64,000 nucleotides of DNA. Origin: Candidatus Brocadia sp. Its GTDB lineage: Bacteria; Planctomycetota; Brocadiia; Brocadiales; Brocadiaceae. A program made the translations under genes and the position numbers. A model generated the notes under the pieces. It saw only the letters and a program-made list of their open reading frames with translations, was not told the DNA's origin and searched no databases. The stretch lies in contig SOEU01000018.1 in assembly GCA_021646415.1 (NCBI GenBank), positions 1 through 64,000 of the forward strand. Reading direction: 5' to 3'. Shown in pieces: positions 1-9,480 of the stretch. Position 1 is the stretch's first letter; every line of letters begins with the position of its first letter.

Positions 1-125
1 CCTCCTTGGTTCTATTTTGGTTCTATTGAAGATATTTGATTCGTAGGAAATTATACCGTATTTGAGCCTCGTTTCATCAATAAATACTGTATATAGACAA
101 ATTTTTTCATTTGACCCAGTCTGAA

Positions 126-143
126 AGTTTATCCGTGCCACCC
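126..143. repeat. Solo arm of an interspersed palindromic repeat
   Basis: The sequence AGTTTATCCGTGCCACCC closely matches the right arm of the composite inverted repeat at 21444-21539 (GTTTGTCCGTGCCACCC). It lies in the 184-base stretch before the first gene, where I see no coding sequence. It looks like a degenerate copy of a dispersed repeat. Confidence 0.45.
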
Positions 144-184
144 AGAAACCGACATAAATAAAAAAAAATTCCTCTGCAATTAAA

Positions 185-1477
185 CTACTGCGATACATCC
201 ACCATCACTTCCTGTCGTTCAATCTTATTCCACAGGTAACCTTTTGGATTCCAGAACCCTTCATCAGTTTGGATATTACCTTTTTCGTCAGTTGCCCGCA
301 CGGCAAGTATGTACTTGCCAGTACGTTTTGGAATCCAAATAACTTCCCATGTGCGGAAAGAATACTGTCCATAATCTCCTCCAAGCTTTGCCTTCCTCCA
401 GGTAACACCATCGTCATCAGAAAACTCCACATTGACTACACGCCCATAACCACTGAAGGCAATGCCGCGCACAGTTACCGGCATCTCTAACGGAATTTTA
501 CCCGATCCATCCGGTGTGATAATAAATGAACGGACGGGCATTATACCGACAGGAACCATACGAACCCTACCCTCCTTGACGTCCTTTGGGGTAGTGTTAC
601 CCCGCGGCGTATCAGGAATACAATATGTCTTCGTCATCCAGAAATTCGTGTCAGGTTTGTCCAATACCCGAATCCAGGTTAAGGCCTTGGTCCAATACGT
701 CGAGAATTTGCCAGGAACCACTAAACGAACCGGGAAACCGTTCAACATGGGAAGCGGCTCGCCATTCATCACATAAGCCACAATGGTTTCATGGATGACC
801 GGGTCATTCAAACTCAAAGATTTCAGATACCTGTACGAAACACTCTCCTTCAGTCCTCTCCCCTTTTCCAGCCCCTCAAACTGTACCTGCACCGAACCCG
901 TCTTAACCCTTGCGGCATCCAGTAAATCCTTGAGGCGCACTCCCGTAAAGAGGGCATTACCCATCGCCCCATTCCCCCATTGAGCACCGGGCACACGAGG
1001 CTGGAAGCGACTGCGACTATTGCCGGAGCACTGGTTGACTGCTGCAATAGAAACGGATTTGAATCGTTTCATGATATCGGACATGGTTAAAGCCAGCGTT
1101 TTTTCAACATGCCCTTCCACAAAAAGTCGCCACTCAGAAAGGTTCACGGCATTCGGAATGCCTTCCAGATGCCATCGCACGTAAAATGCAGCGTTGGGGG
1201 TAAACGGAGTAAGGAAATAATGCCGAGGGGTTTCCAGTTGGACAGGACGGTCCGTAAGCTGGATCAAGGGGAGCTTTTGAGGGTAAACAACAAAAGGACC
1301 TACCGCTCCCCAGTACGGATTAACATCCGGTCCGGTGAAACCAGGCATTGGCTGAATAGCCTGACCAGAGACCTGAGCCCACACCGGCACAAACTTGTTT
1401 AAACCTAGCCAGGTAACTCCTCCCCCAAGCACCTTCATCAGAAACCTGCGTGATATTTTCCCAGATTCTCCTTGCAT
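185..1477 (-). CDS. Sulfite-oxidase-like molybdopterin oxidoreductase, Tat-exported
   Basis: This 430-residue protein matches the sulfite oxidase/SorA family: an Oxidored_molyb domain followed by a C-terminal Ig-like dimerisation domain. A twin-arginine signal is visible ([12 protein letters not shown], residues 9-20), so it should be exported folded with its cofactor. The molybdenum-ligating cysteine is the likely C150 in NQCSGNSRS. No heme or cytochrome b5 domain is present, so an external electron acceptor is needed. The start is an ATG preceded by AAAGGTGA. It lies 15 bases downstream of the DUF445 gene, probably in one transcript. Sulfite is the likely substrate by family, but other oxidised sulfur or nitrogen compounds cannot be excluded. 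Confidence 0.85.
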   Translation of the reverse strand: MQGESGKISRRFLMKVLGGGVTWLGLNKFVPVWAQVSGQAIQPMPGFTGPDVNPYWGAVGPFVVYPQKLPLIQLTDRPVQLETPRHYFLTPFTPNAAFYVRWHLEGIPNAVNLSEWRLFVEGHVEKTLALTMSDIMKRFKSVSIAAVNQCSGNSRSRFQPRVPGAQWGNGAMGNALFTGVRLKDLLDAARVKTGSVQVQFEGLEKGRGLKESVSYRYLKSLSLNDPVIHETIVAYVMNGEPLPMLNGFPVRLVVPGKFSTYWTKALTWIRVLDKPDTNFWMTKTYCIPDTPRGNTTPKDVKEGRVRMVPVGIMPVRSFIITPDGSGKIPLEMPVTVRGIAFSGYGRVVNVEFSDDDGVTWRKAKLGGDYGQYSFRTWEVIWIPKRTGKYILAVRATDEKGNIQTDEGFWNPKGYLWNKIERQEVMVDVSQ

Positions 1478-1492
1478 CTCATCACCTTTGCA

Positions 1493-2290
1493 TTAAAAAA
1501 ATACAGCGCTTATAAAACCGATCAATGCGCCAAAAACCCCTCCCCAGACAACCAGCCAGCCCAGGTGTGTACGCATCATTTCCTCAACGATTTCCTTCAC
1601 CCGTTGCGGTGTAAGTTCGTTTACCGTAGCATCCACCATGGAGGCGATTTTGGCCCTAAATATTTCAAAATCAGTCTCTTTCTGCAGGACAGAGGCTACG
1701 TCAATATTCCGCAAAATTTCAGATGCCTGCCTTTCAAATTCCTTCTTAAAAGGTTCACGCATGGGTTCAATAACTTTTTCTCCGCCAAACAAGGTAAACA
1801 TGCCGCCGAAAGAGGAGCTTTGAATTACAGCTACAAAGCCACGAAATACCTTATCAAAATCAATCTTGTCCAACACCAACTCTGGCTGTATGGTGTGAGG
1901 CAACGTGTTTTGGGTAACCCTCACAAAATTTTCTCTGGTAAAAAAGTTCTCCATAATAAGAGAACGAATGCTCTCTTTGAATTGATCAAACCTCAGGGCA
2001 ATAATTCCAGAGCCATAAAGTCCCGGTATCCTTTCAAAGAGCATATATATGGCAAGCCAGTTCGTCAAAGCACCCGATAAGGCAAAAAGGCTGGCCAGCA
2101 TGAGTGCATTTCTACCGGTAAATTCAGGAATTACATAAGAAACCCCAAACACAACAGCGGAAATTAAATTGGTCAGGAAACTTTTATTCCTCAGTATCCT
2201 TACTCTATTAAAGTCCAACCATGCAGTCTCTTCACCAAGCATCCCAGACGGAAGCCTGTACGAAATCGCTTCTGATTTTTCTTCAGACAT
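1493..2290 (-). CDS. DUF445 family membrane protein
   Basis: The 265-residue protein has hydrophobic segments near residues 39-56 and 62-85 and a C-terminal membrane segment ending at the C-terminus. The core NWLAIYMLFERIPGLYGSG is typical of DUF445. The region between the membrane segments is charged and helical. The start ATG has a good Shine-Dalgarno sequence (GGAGATG). The gene is followed after 15 bases by the sulfite-oxidase-like gene. The family has no settled biochemical role; I assign none. Confidence 0.75.
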   Translation of the reverse strand: MSEEKSEAISYRLPSGMLGEETAWLDFNRVRILRNKSFLTNLISAVVFGVSYVIPEFTGRNALMLASLFALSGALTNWLAIYMLFERIPGLYGSGIIALRFDQFKESIRSLIMENFFTRENFVRVTQNTLPHTIQPELVLDKIDFDKVFRGFVAVIQSSSFGGMFTLFGGEKVIEPMREPFKKEFERQASEILRNIDVASVLQKETDFEIFRAKIASMVDATVNELTPQRVKEIVEEMMRTHLGWLVVWGGVFGALIGFISAVFF

Positions 2291-2695
2291 TTCAACATCT
2301 CCTGTTTCGCAAACTCACATTCTGTATGAATTTGTTTAAACAACGATACGTTTCAGGTACTAATTTTTAAGATTTTAGAACTCAAGCCGTGAAATTTGTA
2401 ATTCATTTTATACCACATAATACGATTAAAAACCAGAAACAGTACCAAATTATCTCTGACTATGTCATAGTTTATTACTGACTTAGTCCGGAGTCAAGAG
2501 ATAAGCACTTTTGCTAAAAACTCACCAGACTGTTTTATTTGGCTGAATTTGAATCTTTTCACCCCAAAACTTCATATATGACCCAACATGCTTTTGGGTA
2601 CATTAGTATTGTTTTCTCAACGTTGAAATAATAACCATGATTTTGATATCATGATAATGAAGGGTTTTTACCAATAATTTTTAGGATATGAAAAC
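2291..2695. other. Intergenic region between divergent genes
   Basis: This 405-base AT-rich stretch separates the minus-strand DUF445 gene from the plus-strand protease/TPR gene and should hold both promoters. I see a 10-base palindrome TCAACGTTGA at 2617-2626 and a small hairpin near 2581-2600, but no convincing gene or RNA. Confidence 0.5.
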
Positions 2696-4552
2696 ATGAA
2701 GATGCAACGGTGGTTTTTGATTCACTGGATTGTCTTTATTTTTTGTGTTGCGATCCCGTCCTTAACGTTTTCACAAGAAGATTTATCAGGCGTTGTCAAA
2801 TATATTCAGTCATCTATTGTGGTTGTCTTACCATATGATAAAAATGGTAAACTTCTCAACAGGGGAAATGGTTTTTTTATCAACAGGGATGGCGATGTTG
2901 TTACCAATATCCATGTGCTTCAGGGTGCAGCCAGCGCCCAAATAAAGACGGCATATGGAAGGGTATACACAATTATTGGGGTTTTGGATCAGGACAAAGA
3001 AGGAGATCTTATCCGTGTGTCGGTTGATATTTCTCCCAGAGTGGTACATCCTTTGATCTTAAGCACCTCTCTTCCTGATACAGGTGAACAGGTCATCGTA
3101 ATCGGTAGCCCACCAGGTCCTGAGCAAAAGATCTCTGGTGGTATAGTCTCCGGGGTTAGTGAGGTTCCAACATTTGGAACGATTATGAAAATTACCTCAC
3201 CATTGTCTTCAGAACGTAGTTGCAACCCAGTACTGAATATGCGGGGTGAAATCATTGGGCTTGTGACCTTTCAAAGCACTGAAGGTCAAAACCTGAATTT
3301 CGCAATTCATACTAATCGGGTGGAAAAGCTTCTCCGGGATAAGGATATAACCCATAACGAATGGGTTGAAGGAGAACCAAACGAATGGTTTTCCAGTGCT
3401 GAAGGGCTTTGCAACCGCGGAATTTTTTATATCGCAGGAGAAGACTATCGGAATGCAATATCCTGTTTTGAAAATGTTATTAGGAAAAATCCACGATATG
3501 CCGCTTCTCATTTCTTCCTCGGATATTGCAAAGATGCACTCGAACGGTATCCGGAAGCGATCGAAGCATACAGGCAAGCAGTCAGGATCGATCCTTATTT
3601 TGTCGAAGCACACGCAAATTTGGGCGCAGCTTATGAGAGGCTGGAGCACTACGAGGAAGCAGCCGAGTCTTACAAGCAGGTTACACGCATCCAGCCTGAA
3701 AATGCCGAAGCACTCTATAAACTGGGCAGGCTTTACTGCATACTTGGACGTCACATGGAAGCAGCCAAAGCCCTCAACCAGGCAATCCTTATTAAGCCTG
3801 ACCTTGTCACAGTATACTCCAGTCTTGGCCTGGCTTATTTCAATCTCGGAAATTATCCGGAGGCAATCGAGTCTTACAAACAGGCGATCAACACCAAACC
3901 TGATGATACCAATGCGCATTCCATGTTGGGTGCAGTTTATGAAAAGCAAGGACGTTACTCTGATGCAGCTGACGCATTCAGGAGAGTAATCGCTATCAAG
4001 CCTGATGATGCCAATGCACACTTCATGCTTGGCACAGCTTATGAAAAGTTAGGACGTTACACGGATGCGATTGATGCCTACAAACAGGCAATCAGTATCC
4101 AGCCCGATAATACCCAGGCATACTGTGATCTGGGCGCTGTGTATGATAACCTCGGACATTTCACAGATGCAGTCGATGCCTATAAACAGGCAATCCTCAT
4201 AAAACCTGATGATGCCAAAGCGCATCACATGCTGGGCATGTCCTACTTCAAGCTCAAACAATACTCGAAAGCGATCAAAGCTTACAAGCGGGTAATCAGT
4301 ATCAAGCCTGATAATGCCACTGCTTACTACGATTTAGCCCTTGCTCATGGCATCAACAGACATTACCAGGAAGAGATGGAAGCTTATAAACAGGCAATCC
4401 GCATAAAACCGGATTTTGCAGAGGCACATCTCGGTTTGGGCATAGTTTACTTGAACCATGGTGATAAGGAACAGGCACTGGAAGAATATAAAATTCTTAA
4501 AGACCTTGACAGGGATGCAGCCAGCGGGTTGTTTAATCTGATCTTCAAATAA
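2696..4552 (+). CDS. Secreted S1C-like protease domain fused to TPR repeats
   Basis: This 618-residue protein has a signal peptide (residues 1-26), a trypsin-like HtrA-type domain (about 30-205) and roughly eleven to twelve 34-residue TPR repeats (about 230-605). H73 (NIHVLQG) and D104 match the first two catalytic positions, and S175 aligns with the nucleophile. The usual GNSGGP oxyanion motif is replaced by ERSCNP, with C176 next to the serine. The enzyme may therefore be weak, altered or inactive and act as a binding scaffold. The TPR part suggests protein-protein assembly outside the cytoplasm. The gene stands alone upstream of the riboswitch-controlled operon. Confidence 0.8.
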   Translation: MKMQRWFLIHWIVFIFCVAIPSLTFSQEDLSGVVKYIQSSIVVVLPYDKNGKLLNRGNGFFINRDGDVVTNIHVLQGAASAQIKTAYGRVYTIIGVLDQDKEGDLIRVSVDISPRVVHPLILSTSLPDTGEQVIVIGSPPGPEQKISGGIVSGVSEVPTFGTIMKITSPLSSERSCNPVLNMRGEIIGLVTFQSTEGQNLNFAIHTNRVEKLLRDKDITHNEWVEGEPNEWFSSAEGLCNRGIFYIAGEDYRNAISCFENVIRKNPRYAASHFFLGYCKDALERYPEAIEAYRQAVRIDPYFVEAHANLGAAYERLEHYEEAAESYKQVTRIQPENAEALYKLGRLYCILGRHMEAAKALNQAILIKPDLVTVYSSLGLAYFNLGNYPEAIESYKQAINTKPDDTNAHSMLGAVYEKQGRYSDAADAFRRVIAIKPDDANAHFMLGTAYEKLGRYTDAIDAYKQAISIQPDNTQAYCDLGAVYDNLGHFTDAVDAYKQAILIKPDDAKAHHMLGMSYFKLKQYSKAIKAYKRVISIKPDNATAYYDLALAHGINRHYQEEMEAYKQAIRIKPDFAEAHLGLGIVYLNHGDKEQALEEYKILKDLDRDAASGLFNLIFK

Positions 4553-4694
4553 TGCGTATTGAAAAAAACAAGCATCCTTCCAATACTGGTAATTCCTAAG
4601 ATAGCTTAAATATCCACGATCGGTTCCATGCCCTTGATAACGGCTTTCGTTTTGATTTAAACCTTTTTTGTTTTTTTCACTTTTAATTTTTCTC

Positions 4695-4723
4695 TTGACA
4701 TTTAAAGATAATAAAGATACTCA
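4695..4723 (+). promoter_or_regulatory. Possible promoter of the riboswitch/NarG-like operon
   Basis: A perfect TTGACA box lies at 4695-4700, about 75 bases upstream of the riboswitch aptamer. The matching -10 region is poor (TACTCA with 17-base spacing, or GATACT with 15), so the exact start is uncertain. No better candidate is visible in 4553-4770. Confidence 0.4.
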
Positions 4724-4770
4724 TGTCATTAATAATGACGGTTTCTTTAAGTTTTATAAAACATCCATAA

Positions 4771-4880
4771 TTACGATAAAGGCAAACCCTGAGTGATCGG
4801 GGGGCGCAAAGTAAAGGGTCTTTCGCAGAGACGCACTGCAATGCGTCTCTACCCCTGATAAAGACAGCCTTACTGCCGAA
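4771..4880 (+). ncRNA. GEMM-I type (cyclic dinucleotide) riboswitch aptamer, copy 1
   Basis: The sequence follows the GEMM-I layout: ACGATAAAGGCAAACC, a stem CCCTGA/TCGGGG closed by a GTGA (GNRA) tetraloop, then GCGCAAAG, then a second stem GTCTTT (4818-4823) with AAAGAC (4860-4865), then AGCCTTACTGCC. GGCAAACC and CGCAAAG are the conserved blocks around the ligand site. The GGCA at 4781 can pair with TGCC at 4874. A G is present where position 20 of the Vibrio Vc2 RNA contacts the ligand, which favours c-di-GMP, but cGAMP cannot be excluded. Copy 2 (62382-62497, minus) differs by compensatory changes. It controls the molybdoenzyme operon starting 60 bases downstream. Confidence 0.8.
4827..4850 (+). 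repeat. Palindromic repeat inside the riboswitch variable loop
   Basis: AGAGACGCA (4827-4835) and TGCGTCTCT (4842-4850) form a perfect 9-base-pair hairpin with loop ctgcaa. It sits between the two strands of the second riboswitch stem. The other riboswitch copy has unrelated sequence there. This resembles dispersed palindromes of the type GAGACGCATTGCAATGCGTCTC known from several bacterial genomes. Confidence 0.7.
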
Positions 4881-4921
4881 GATCATACAGCGTATCTTTG
4901 CAGTAAGGCTTTTTTATTTTT
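4866..4921 (+). terminator. Intrinsic terminator overlapping riboswitch copy 1
   Basis: AGCCTTACTGC (4866-4876) pairs exactly with GCAGTAAGGCT (4900-4910) and is followed by TTTTTATTTTT. The 5' arm is the conserved 3' strand of the aptamer, so aptamer and terminator are mutually exclusive. Ligand binding would be expected to prevent termination, giving an ON switch for the operon. Confidence 0.85.
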
Positions 4922-4939
4922 GAGGATGGTTATAGAAAA

Positions 4940-7672
4940 ATGCCACAAGATGAATCTACAAAAACTTCAAAGGTGTTAGCAGGGGCAATGGAAAAGGTTT
5001 TATCACCAGCACTTGATCTCTTAGAACATATAAGTGAACCGATAGGTAAGTATCCATACCAGGGATGGGAGTCATTGTATCGCGAACAGTTGGATTATGA
5101 CTATTTTGGCAGAACTACTCACTCGGTGAATTGTACCGGCTCTTGTACCTGGAAGGTTTACGTTAAGAACAATATCGCATTCAAGGAAGAACAGTATGCG
5201 GATTACCCCGATATAAATTCGATTCTTCCCACATATAATCCTCGAGGATGCCAGAAAGGCGCTAACTACAAAGAATATGTATATGGTCCCCAGCGCTTGA
5301 AGTATCCTCTGATACGAGCAGGTGCCCGTGGCGAAGGAAAATGGCGAAAAGCCTCATGGGAAGAAGCTATGAGTTATATCGCAAACAAAATTGTCAATGC
5401 CATATCTAACTACGGCCCTGATACGGTGACATTTTATTCGGCTAATCCTGCCAAGTTTGCGATTACGTATGCTGGGGGTGTGAGACTGGCAAACTTGATT
5501 GGTGCCGTGGTATGCAGCTTCTATGATTGGGTATCTGACCTGCCACCAGGCGAACCCATAACCTGGGGCATACAGACCGACTCCTGTGAAGCAGCTGATT
5601 GGTTTAACTCAAAATATATCATCGTGTGGGGGTCAAACATCCTGGAAACACGTATCCCCGATGCCCATTTCCTGACTGAAGCACGAATGCACGGCACCAG
5701 GATAGTAACCATCTTCCCGGAATACAACCCGACTTCAATCCATGCTGACATTTATGTCCCTGTAAAGCCTGGCACTGACTGTGCTCTGGCTTTGTGTATG
5801 GTAAATGTGATCATGAACGAAAAGCTTTACGATGAGACTTATATAAAACAGTATACCGACATGCCCATGCTTGTCAGGATGGATAGTGGGATGTTTCTCA
5901 GGGAAAATGATATGGTACAGGCTGGGAGTCCGGATAAATTTTATGTTTGGGATCTGAGCCTTGATAAACCTGTTCTTGCGCCTGGCACCTGGGGAACCCT
6001 GAATACTAACGGCTGGACGTTGAATTTAGGTTCAATTAACCCGGCCCTCGAAGGAACATTCACAATCAACACCCTGTCTGGCAAGGTAAATGTAACTACG
6101 GTTTTTTCCCTGCTCAAACAGAAACTCACAACCTATGACCCTCCGAGCATATCTATCATCACGGGTGTGGATGCTGGTCTTATCATACAGATAGCCCGTG
6201 AATTTGCAAAAACAAAACCCGCCAGGATTATCGGGGGCGCCGGAACAAACCATTATTACCATAACGACCTCATGAGCAGAAGCCATATACTGCTTGCAGC
6301 CATGACGGGAAATGTCGGAATACCGGGCGGGGGCTTCGACTACTATGTAGGACAGGAGAGATTCTGGCCAGAAGATGGATTAGTAAAGCTTGCGTATCCC
6401 CTCGGTCGCTTAAAACAGCGGTTCCAACCCACGACGCTCTGGACACATGTACATGCGCATATTGCCTCAGACGTTAATACTCTCTGGCCGCGTCCCATTA
6501 TAGATTATATACGCGAAAGTGTGAACAACGGCTGGATGCCACTCTATCCGGAAGGCACTCTCGACAGCGGCAGGTCACCCAAGGTTCTTATCATATGGGG
6601 AGCTAATTACCTAAACCAAGCCAAGGGATTTGAGTCCATATTGACAAATCTTTGGCCAAAGCTCGATCTTATTGTGGATATCGACTTCCGCATGAATACA
6701 ACGGGGCTGTATGCAGATGTGATTCTGCCGGCCGCCAGTATGTTTGAGAAGTGGGACCTCAGTGTCACAGACCTTCACTCGTACATTAACCCCTTCACAC
6801 CCATTATCGAGCCGCAGATGGATAGCAAAACTGATTGGCAGATCTGGCAGCTTTTGGCTAAAGCACTTCAGGATACAAAGTTCTCTTTTATCGATACATT
6901 GCTGGAAGGAACCACAATTAGCCGCGATTTTTCGAGACTGGTGAATGATTTTACCGGAAATGGCACCCTTGCATCAGACAAGAGCGCCGGGCAGTTTATC
7001 CTGGACAATGCAGTGGAAACTAAAGGCATGACCATGGATGAAGTTAACCAACAACCCAAACGCTTTGTGGCTACACATGAGGAAAGGACAAGTGATATTA
7101 AGGAAGGTGTTGCGTACTACGGTTTTCAAAGAATGTATGAATTGAAACGACCTCTCTCCACACTGACCGGCCGCCAGCAATTCTATATCGACCATCAGTG
7201 GTTCCTCGATTTTGGCGAGCAATTGCCCGTATACAAACCACCAGTTGATGAGGATAAATATCCGCTTCGCTGGAACACCCCACATGGCCGCTGGAGTATT
7301 CATTCGGTATGGCGAGACGCAAAGTATCAGTTGCGACTTCAGAGAGGCCGGCCTATCGTGTATCTGAATCCAGCCGAAGCTCAGGCTCGTGGTCTGGCTG
7401 ACAATGATACAATTGAAATTTATAACGACCACGGAAAGATAGTTGCCCAACTTTGTATTTCTCAACGGATACCGGCATGCATGGCTCAAATGTATCATGG
7501 TTGGGAACGTTACAACTTCGAAAAAGGGGGATTCCAGAGTCCAACAACTATCCGTATTAAACCGACACAACTTGTCGCAGGCTATGGACAACTTGAGTTC
7601 CAGTTTAACTATTGGGGTCCGACTGCAAACCAAAGGGATACTCGCGTCAATATTCGTAAATACATTTCATAG
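4940..7672 (+). CDS. NarG/NxrA/SerA-family molybdopterin oxidoreductase, alpha subunit
   Basis: The 910-residue protein is a type II DMSO-reductase family catalytic subunit. H61, C65, C69 and C104 fit the HxxxCxxxC...C ligands of the FS0 iron-sulfur cluster. D196 in SFYDW is the expected aspartate ligand of molybdenum. The sequence around 190-290 is strongly NarG-like (WGSN, PDAHFLTEARM, PGTDCALAL). NarG and anammox NxrA are over 1100 residues; this length fits selenate, chlorate, perchlorate and dimethylsulfide enzymes better. No Tat signal is visible at the N-terminus, although those enzymes usually have one. It heads the operon with beta, heme-b gamma and chaperone genes. The substrate cannot be decided; nitrate/nitrite or another oxyanion is plausible. 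Confidence 0.85.
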   Translation: MPQDESTKTSKVLAGAMEKVLSPALDLLEHISEPIGKYPYQGWESLYREQLDYDYFGRTTHSVNCTGSCTWKVYVKNNIAFKEEQYADYPDINSILPTYNPRGCQKGANYKEYVYGPQRLKYPLIRAGARGEGKWRKASWEEAMSYIANKIVNAISNYGPDTVTFYSANPAKFAITYAGGVRLANLIGAVVCSFYDWVSDLPPGEPITWGIQTDSCEAADWFNSKYIIVWGSNILETRIPDAHFLTEARMHGTRIVTIFPEYNPTSIHADIYVPVKPGTDCALALCMVNVIMNEKLYDETYIKQYTDMPMLVRMDSGMFLRENDMVQAGSPDKFYVWDLSLDKPVLAPGTWGTLNTNGWTLNLGSINPALEGTFTINTLSGKVNVTTVFSLLKQKLTTYDPPSISIITGVDAGLIIQIAREFAKTKPARIIGGAGTNHYYHNDLMSRSHILLAAMTGNVGIPGGGFDYYVGQERFWPEDGLVKLAYPLGRLKQRFQPTTLWTHVHAHIASDVNTLWPRPIIDYIRESVNNGWMPLYPEGTLDSGRSPKVLIIWGANYLNQAKGFESILTNLWPKLDLIVDIDFRMNTTGLYADVILPAASMFEKWDLSVTDLHSYINPFTPIIEPQMDSKTDWQIWQLLAKALQDTKFSFIDTLLEGTTISRDFSRLVNDFTGNGTLASDKSAGQFILDNAVETKGMTMDEVNQQPKRFVATHEERTSDIKEGVAYYGFQRMYELKRPLSTLTGRQQFYIDHQWFLDFGEQLPVYKPPVDEDKYPLRWNTPHGRWSIHSVWRDAKYQLRLQRGRPIVYLNPAEAQARGLADNDTIEIYNDHGKIVAQLCISQRIPACMAQMYHGWERYNFEKGGFQSPTTIRIKPTQLVAGYGQLEFQFNYWGPTANQRDTRVNIRKYIS

Positions 7673-7685
7673 GAGGTAGAGTACA

Positions 7686-8720
7686 TTGCCGATAATGAAA
7701 CAGATAAGAATGGTAGCCGATCTTAATAAGTGCCTTGGATGCCAAACGTGTACCATGTCATGCAAAACAATGTGGACGGATAGAAACAAAGGACAAATGC
7801 ATATGTACTGGATTAATGTGGAAACCAGACCCGGCAAAGGATATCCAAAAAACTGGGAAACCCAGGGTGGCTGGTTTACTGCTGACAGAAACAACATTCC
7901 ACTTCCTAACATCAGCGAGGATTACGGCGCTCCGTGGGAATATAACCATCATGAAGTACTGAAAACAGAGGGAGGAGACTCCCAAGCTTCAAATTTAATT
8001 CCGTCCCCTGAGCCATCCGGCAGTGATGCTTATGCCAGCAACTGGGATGAGGATGTTGGTAAGGGAATCTTCCCGAATTCCTATTATTTTTATCTACCTC
8101 GTATCTGCAACCATTGTACCGATCCACCATGTTTGGAGGCCTGCCCGCGCCAGGCAATTTATAAACGCAAGGAAGATGGGATTGTCTTGATCGATCCGAA
8201 AAGATGCAGGGGATACCGCTATTGTGTTAAAGGGTGTCCTTATAAGAAGATCTACTACAACTCGGTAGAAAAGATATCTCAGAAGTGTATCTTTTGTTAT
8301 CCCAGGATCGAGCAACGTAAAGGGAATTTCTGTGCAGCCCAGTGTGTAGGCCGCATATACTGGGTTGGCTATGCCGAGGATACCAACAGCAACGTCTATA
8401 AACTGGTGAACAAATGGAAGGTAGCTTTACGGCTCCATCCTGAATACAAAACCGAACCTAACGTATTTTATATTCCACCTCTTAGTCCCCCGACTTATTC
8501 ATTTGCGGGCAAGCTGACTACAAGTCCACGCATTCCTATTGAGATGCTGGCAAAAATGTTTGGAGATGCTTATGATCAAAGCTACGATCAACGAGTAGCC
8601 CGTATCAAGCAAATCTCCGACATTATCCAAAATGAGCGAAAGAAGGTTTCAGCAGGAAGTAATTCCGAATTGATTGATATATTAATTTCGCGTTCAGAAA
8701 AAGACCGGTTTCAATTATGA
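7686..8720 (+). CDS. NarH/NxrB-like iron-sulfur beta subunit
   Basis: The 344-residue protein carries four Cys groups of the NarH/SerB/DdhB type: CLGCQTCTMSC (about 18-28), CNHCTDPPCLEACP, CRGYRYCVKGCPYKK and CIFCYPRIEQ followed by CAAQC. In the third group a tyrosine replaces a cysteine, as in beta subunits with one [3Fe-4S] cluster. It should pass electrons between the molybdenum subunit and the heme-b gamma subunit. The best start is TTG at 7686, nine bases after AGGAGG; an ATG at 7695 is too far from it. It follows the alpha gene by 13 bases. No signal peptide is expected, because such subunits are exported with alpha if at all. Confidence 0.88.
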   Translation: MPIMKQIRMVADLNKCLGCQTCTMSCKTMWTDRNKGQMHMYWINVETRPGKGYPKNWETQGGWFTADRNNIPLPNISEDYGAPWEYNHHEVLKTEGGDSQASNLIPSPEPSGSDAYASNWDEDVGKGIFPNSYYFYLPRICNHCTDPPCLEACPRQAIYKRKEDGIVLIDPKRCRGYRYCVKGCPYKKIYYNSVEKISQKCIFCYPRIEQRKGNFCAAQCVGRIYWVGYAEDTNSNVYKLVNKWKVALRLHPEYKTEPNVFYIPPLSPPTYSFAGKLTTSPRIPIEMLAKMFGDAYDQSYDQRVARIKQISDIIQNERKKVSAGSNSELIDILISRSEKDRFQL

Positions 8721-8739
8721 ACAGGAGGCTGCTTTAACC

Positions 8740-9399
8740 ATGGCCATCCACGACCTCAGTGGTTCCTCGAGAGCTATTACAGCCGTATTTGCACCTGGGC
8801 CAATAACCCTCAACCCGGCAGACCCTGCATGGGCTCAAGCCCCGGAAATGACAATCAGTCTCAGCAGGAGACTTCACGAATCTGGCGCCAGGCTGCCACC
8901 CGATGCAGAAAAGAGCAGGAGTGTTAAAGTAAAAGTGGTACACAACAGCACCGATATCTTCTTTCTATGCCAGTGGAATCAAAGTACTGCACATGTTACC
9001 GTAGATGATTACACCCTTTTTGCTGACGCCTTTGCCATAGAAATCCCTCTCATCACAGAAGAGAGCCCGATCTGGATGGGCGCCGCGGATAAACCCGTGA
9101 ATATAATTTATTGGAGGGCTGATCTGCCAAGTCCTGAAAATATTGTTGGCGGTGGTATAGGCACTCCTCAAAAAAGCCCGGATACCGCTTCTCAGAATAT
9201 CAGGCATTATCAGCGCTGGGCTAAGGGGGTTTGGAGTCTGATTATAACCCGTCCGATGGCATCCGCATCGAACAACCAGGTCTCTTTTGTAAGAGATAAA
9301 AGTTACAGATTAGCCTTTGCCAACTGGAAGGGTGGAATCGATGCCGAACGAGGTGGCAACAAAATTGTCTCAGATTGGCAACATCTTTCTATTAAATGA
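8740..9399 (+). CDS. Heme-b gamma subunit, EB_dh/DdhC/SerC type
   Basis: The 219-residue protein resembles the heme-binding gamma subunit of ethylbenzene dehydrogenase, dimethylsulfide dehydrogenase and selenate reductase (EB_dh domain). The motifs SPIWMGAA and QRWAKGVWSLIITRP suggest M113 and K162 as axial ligands of a single heme b, by analogy with EbdC. No signal peptide is present (it starts MAIHDLSGSS), which is unusual because these subunits are normally periplasmic. The start follows AGGAGG by nine bases. It likely completes an alpha-beta-gamma enzyme encoded by this operon. Confidence 0.8.
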   Translation: MAIHDLSGSSRAITAVFAPGPITLNPADPAWAQAPEMTISLSRRLHESGARLPPDAEKSRSVKVKVVHNSTDIFFLCQWNQSTAHVTVDDYTLFADAFAIEIPLITEESPIWMGAADKPVNIIYWRADLPSPENIVGGGIGTPQKSPDTASQNIRHYQRWAKGVWSLIITRPMASASNNQVSFVRDKSYRLAFANWKGGIDAERGGNKIVSDWQHLSIK

Positions 9400-9480
9400 T
9401 GCTATAAATTTAACCAATTGGAAGGAACTGGAGAAGTTCAGCATCCAGCTTACCAATCCTGGTCGCATCCGGAGTAATTA

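Noticed and set aside
1472-2080. 202-codon plus-strand frame
   Set aside because: It is antisense to the DUF445 gene and lacks a ribosome-binding site.
3209-4021. 270-codon minus-strand frame
   Set aside because: It is antisense to the TPR repeats; its periodic cysteines simply mirror the repeat codons.
4683-4886. 67-codon minus-strand frame
   Set aside because: It covers the riboswitch leader in reverse and is explained by RNA structure, not coding.
6974-7633. 219-codon minus-strand frame
   Set aside because: It lies wholly opposite the molybdoenzyme alpha gene, which has clear family motifs.
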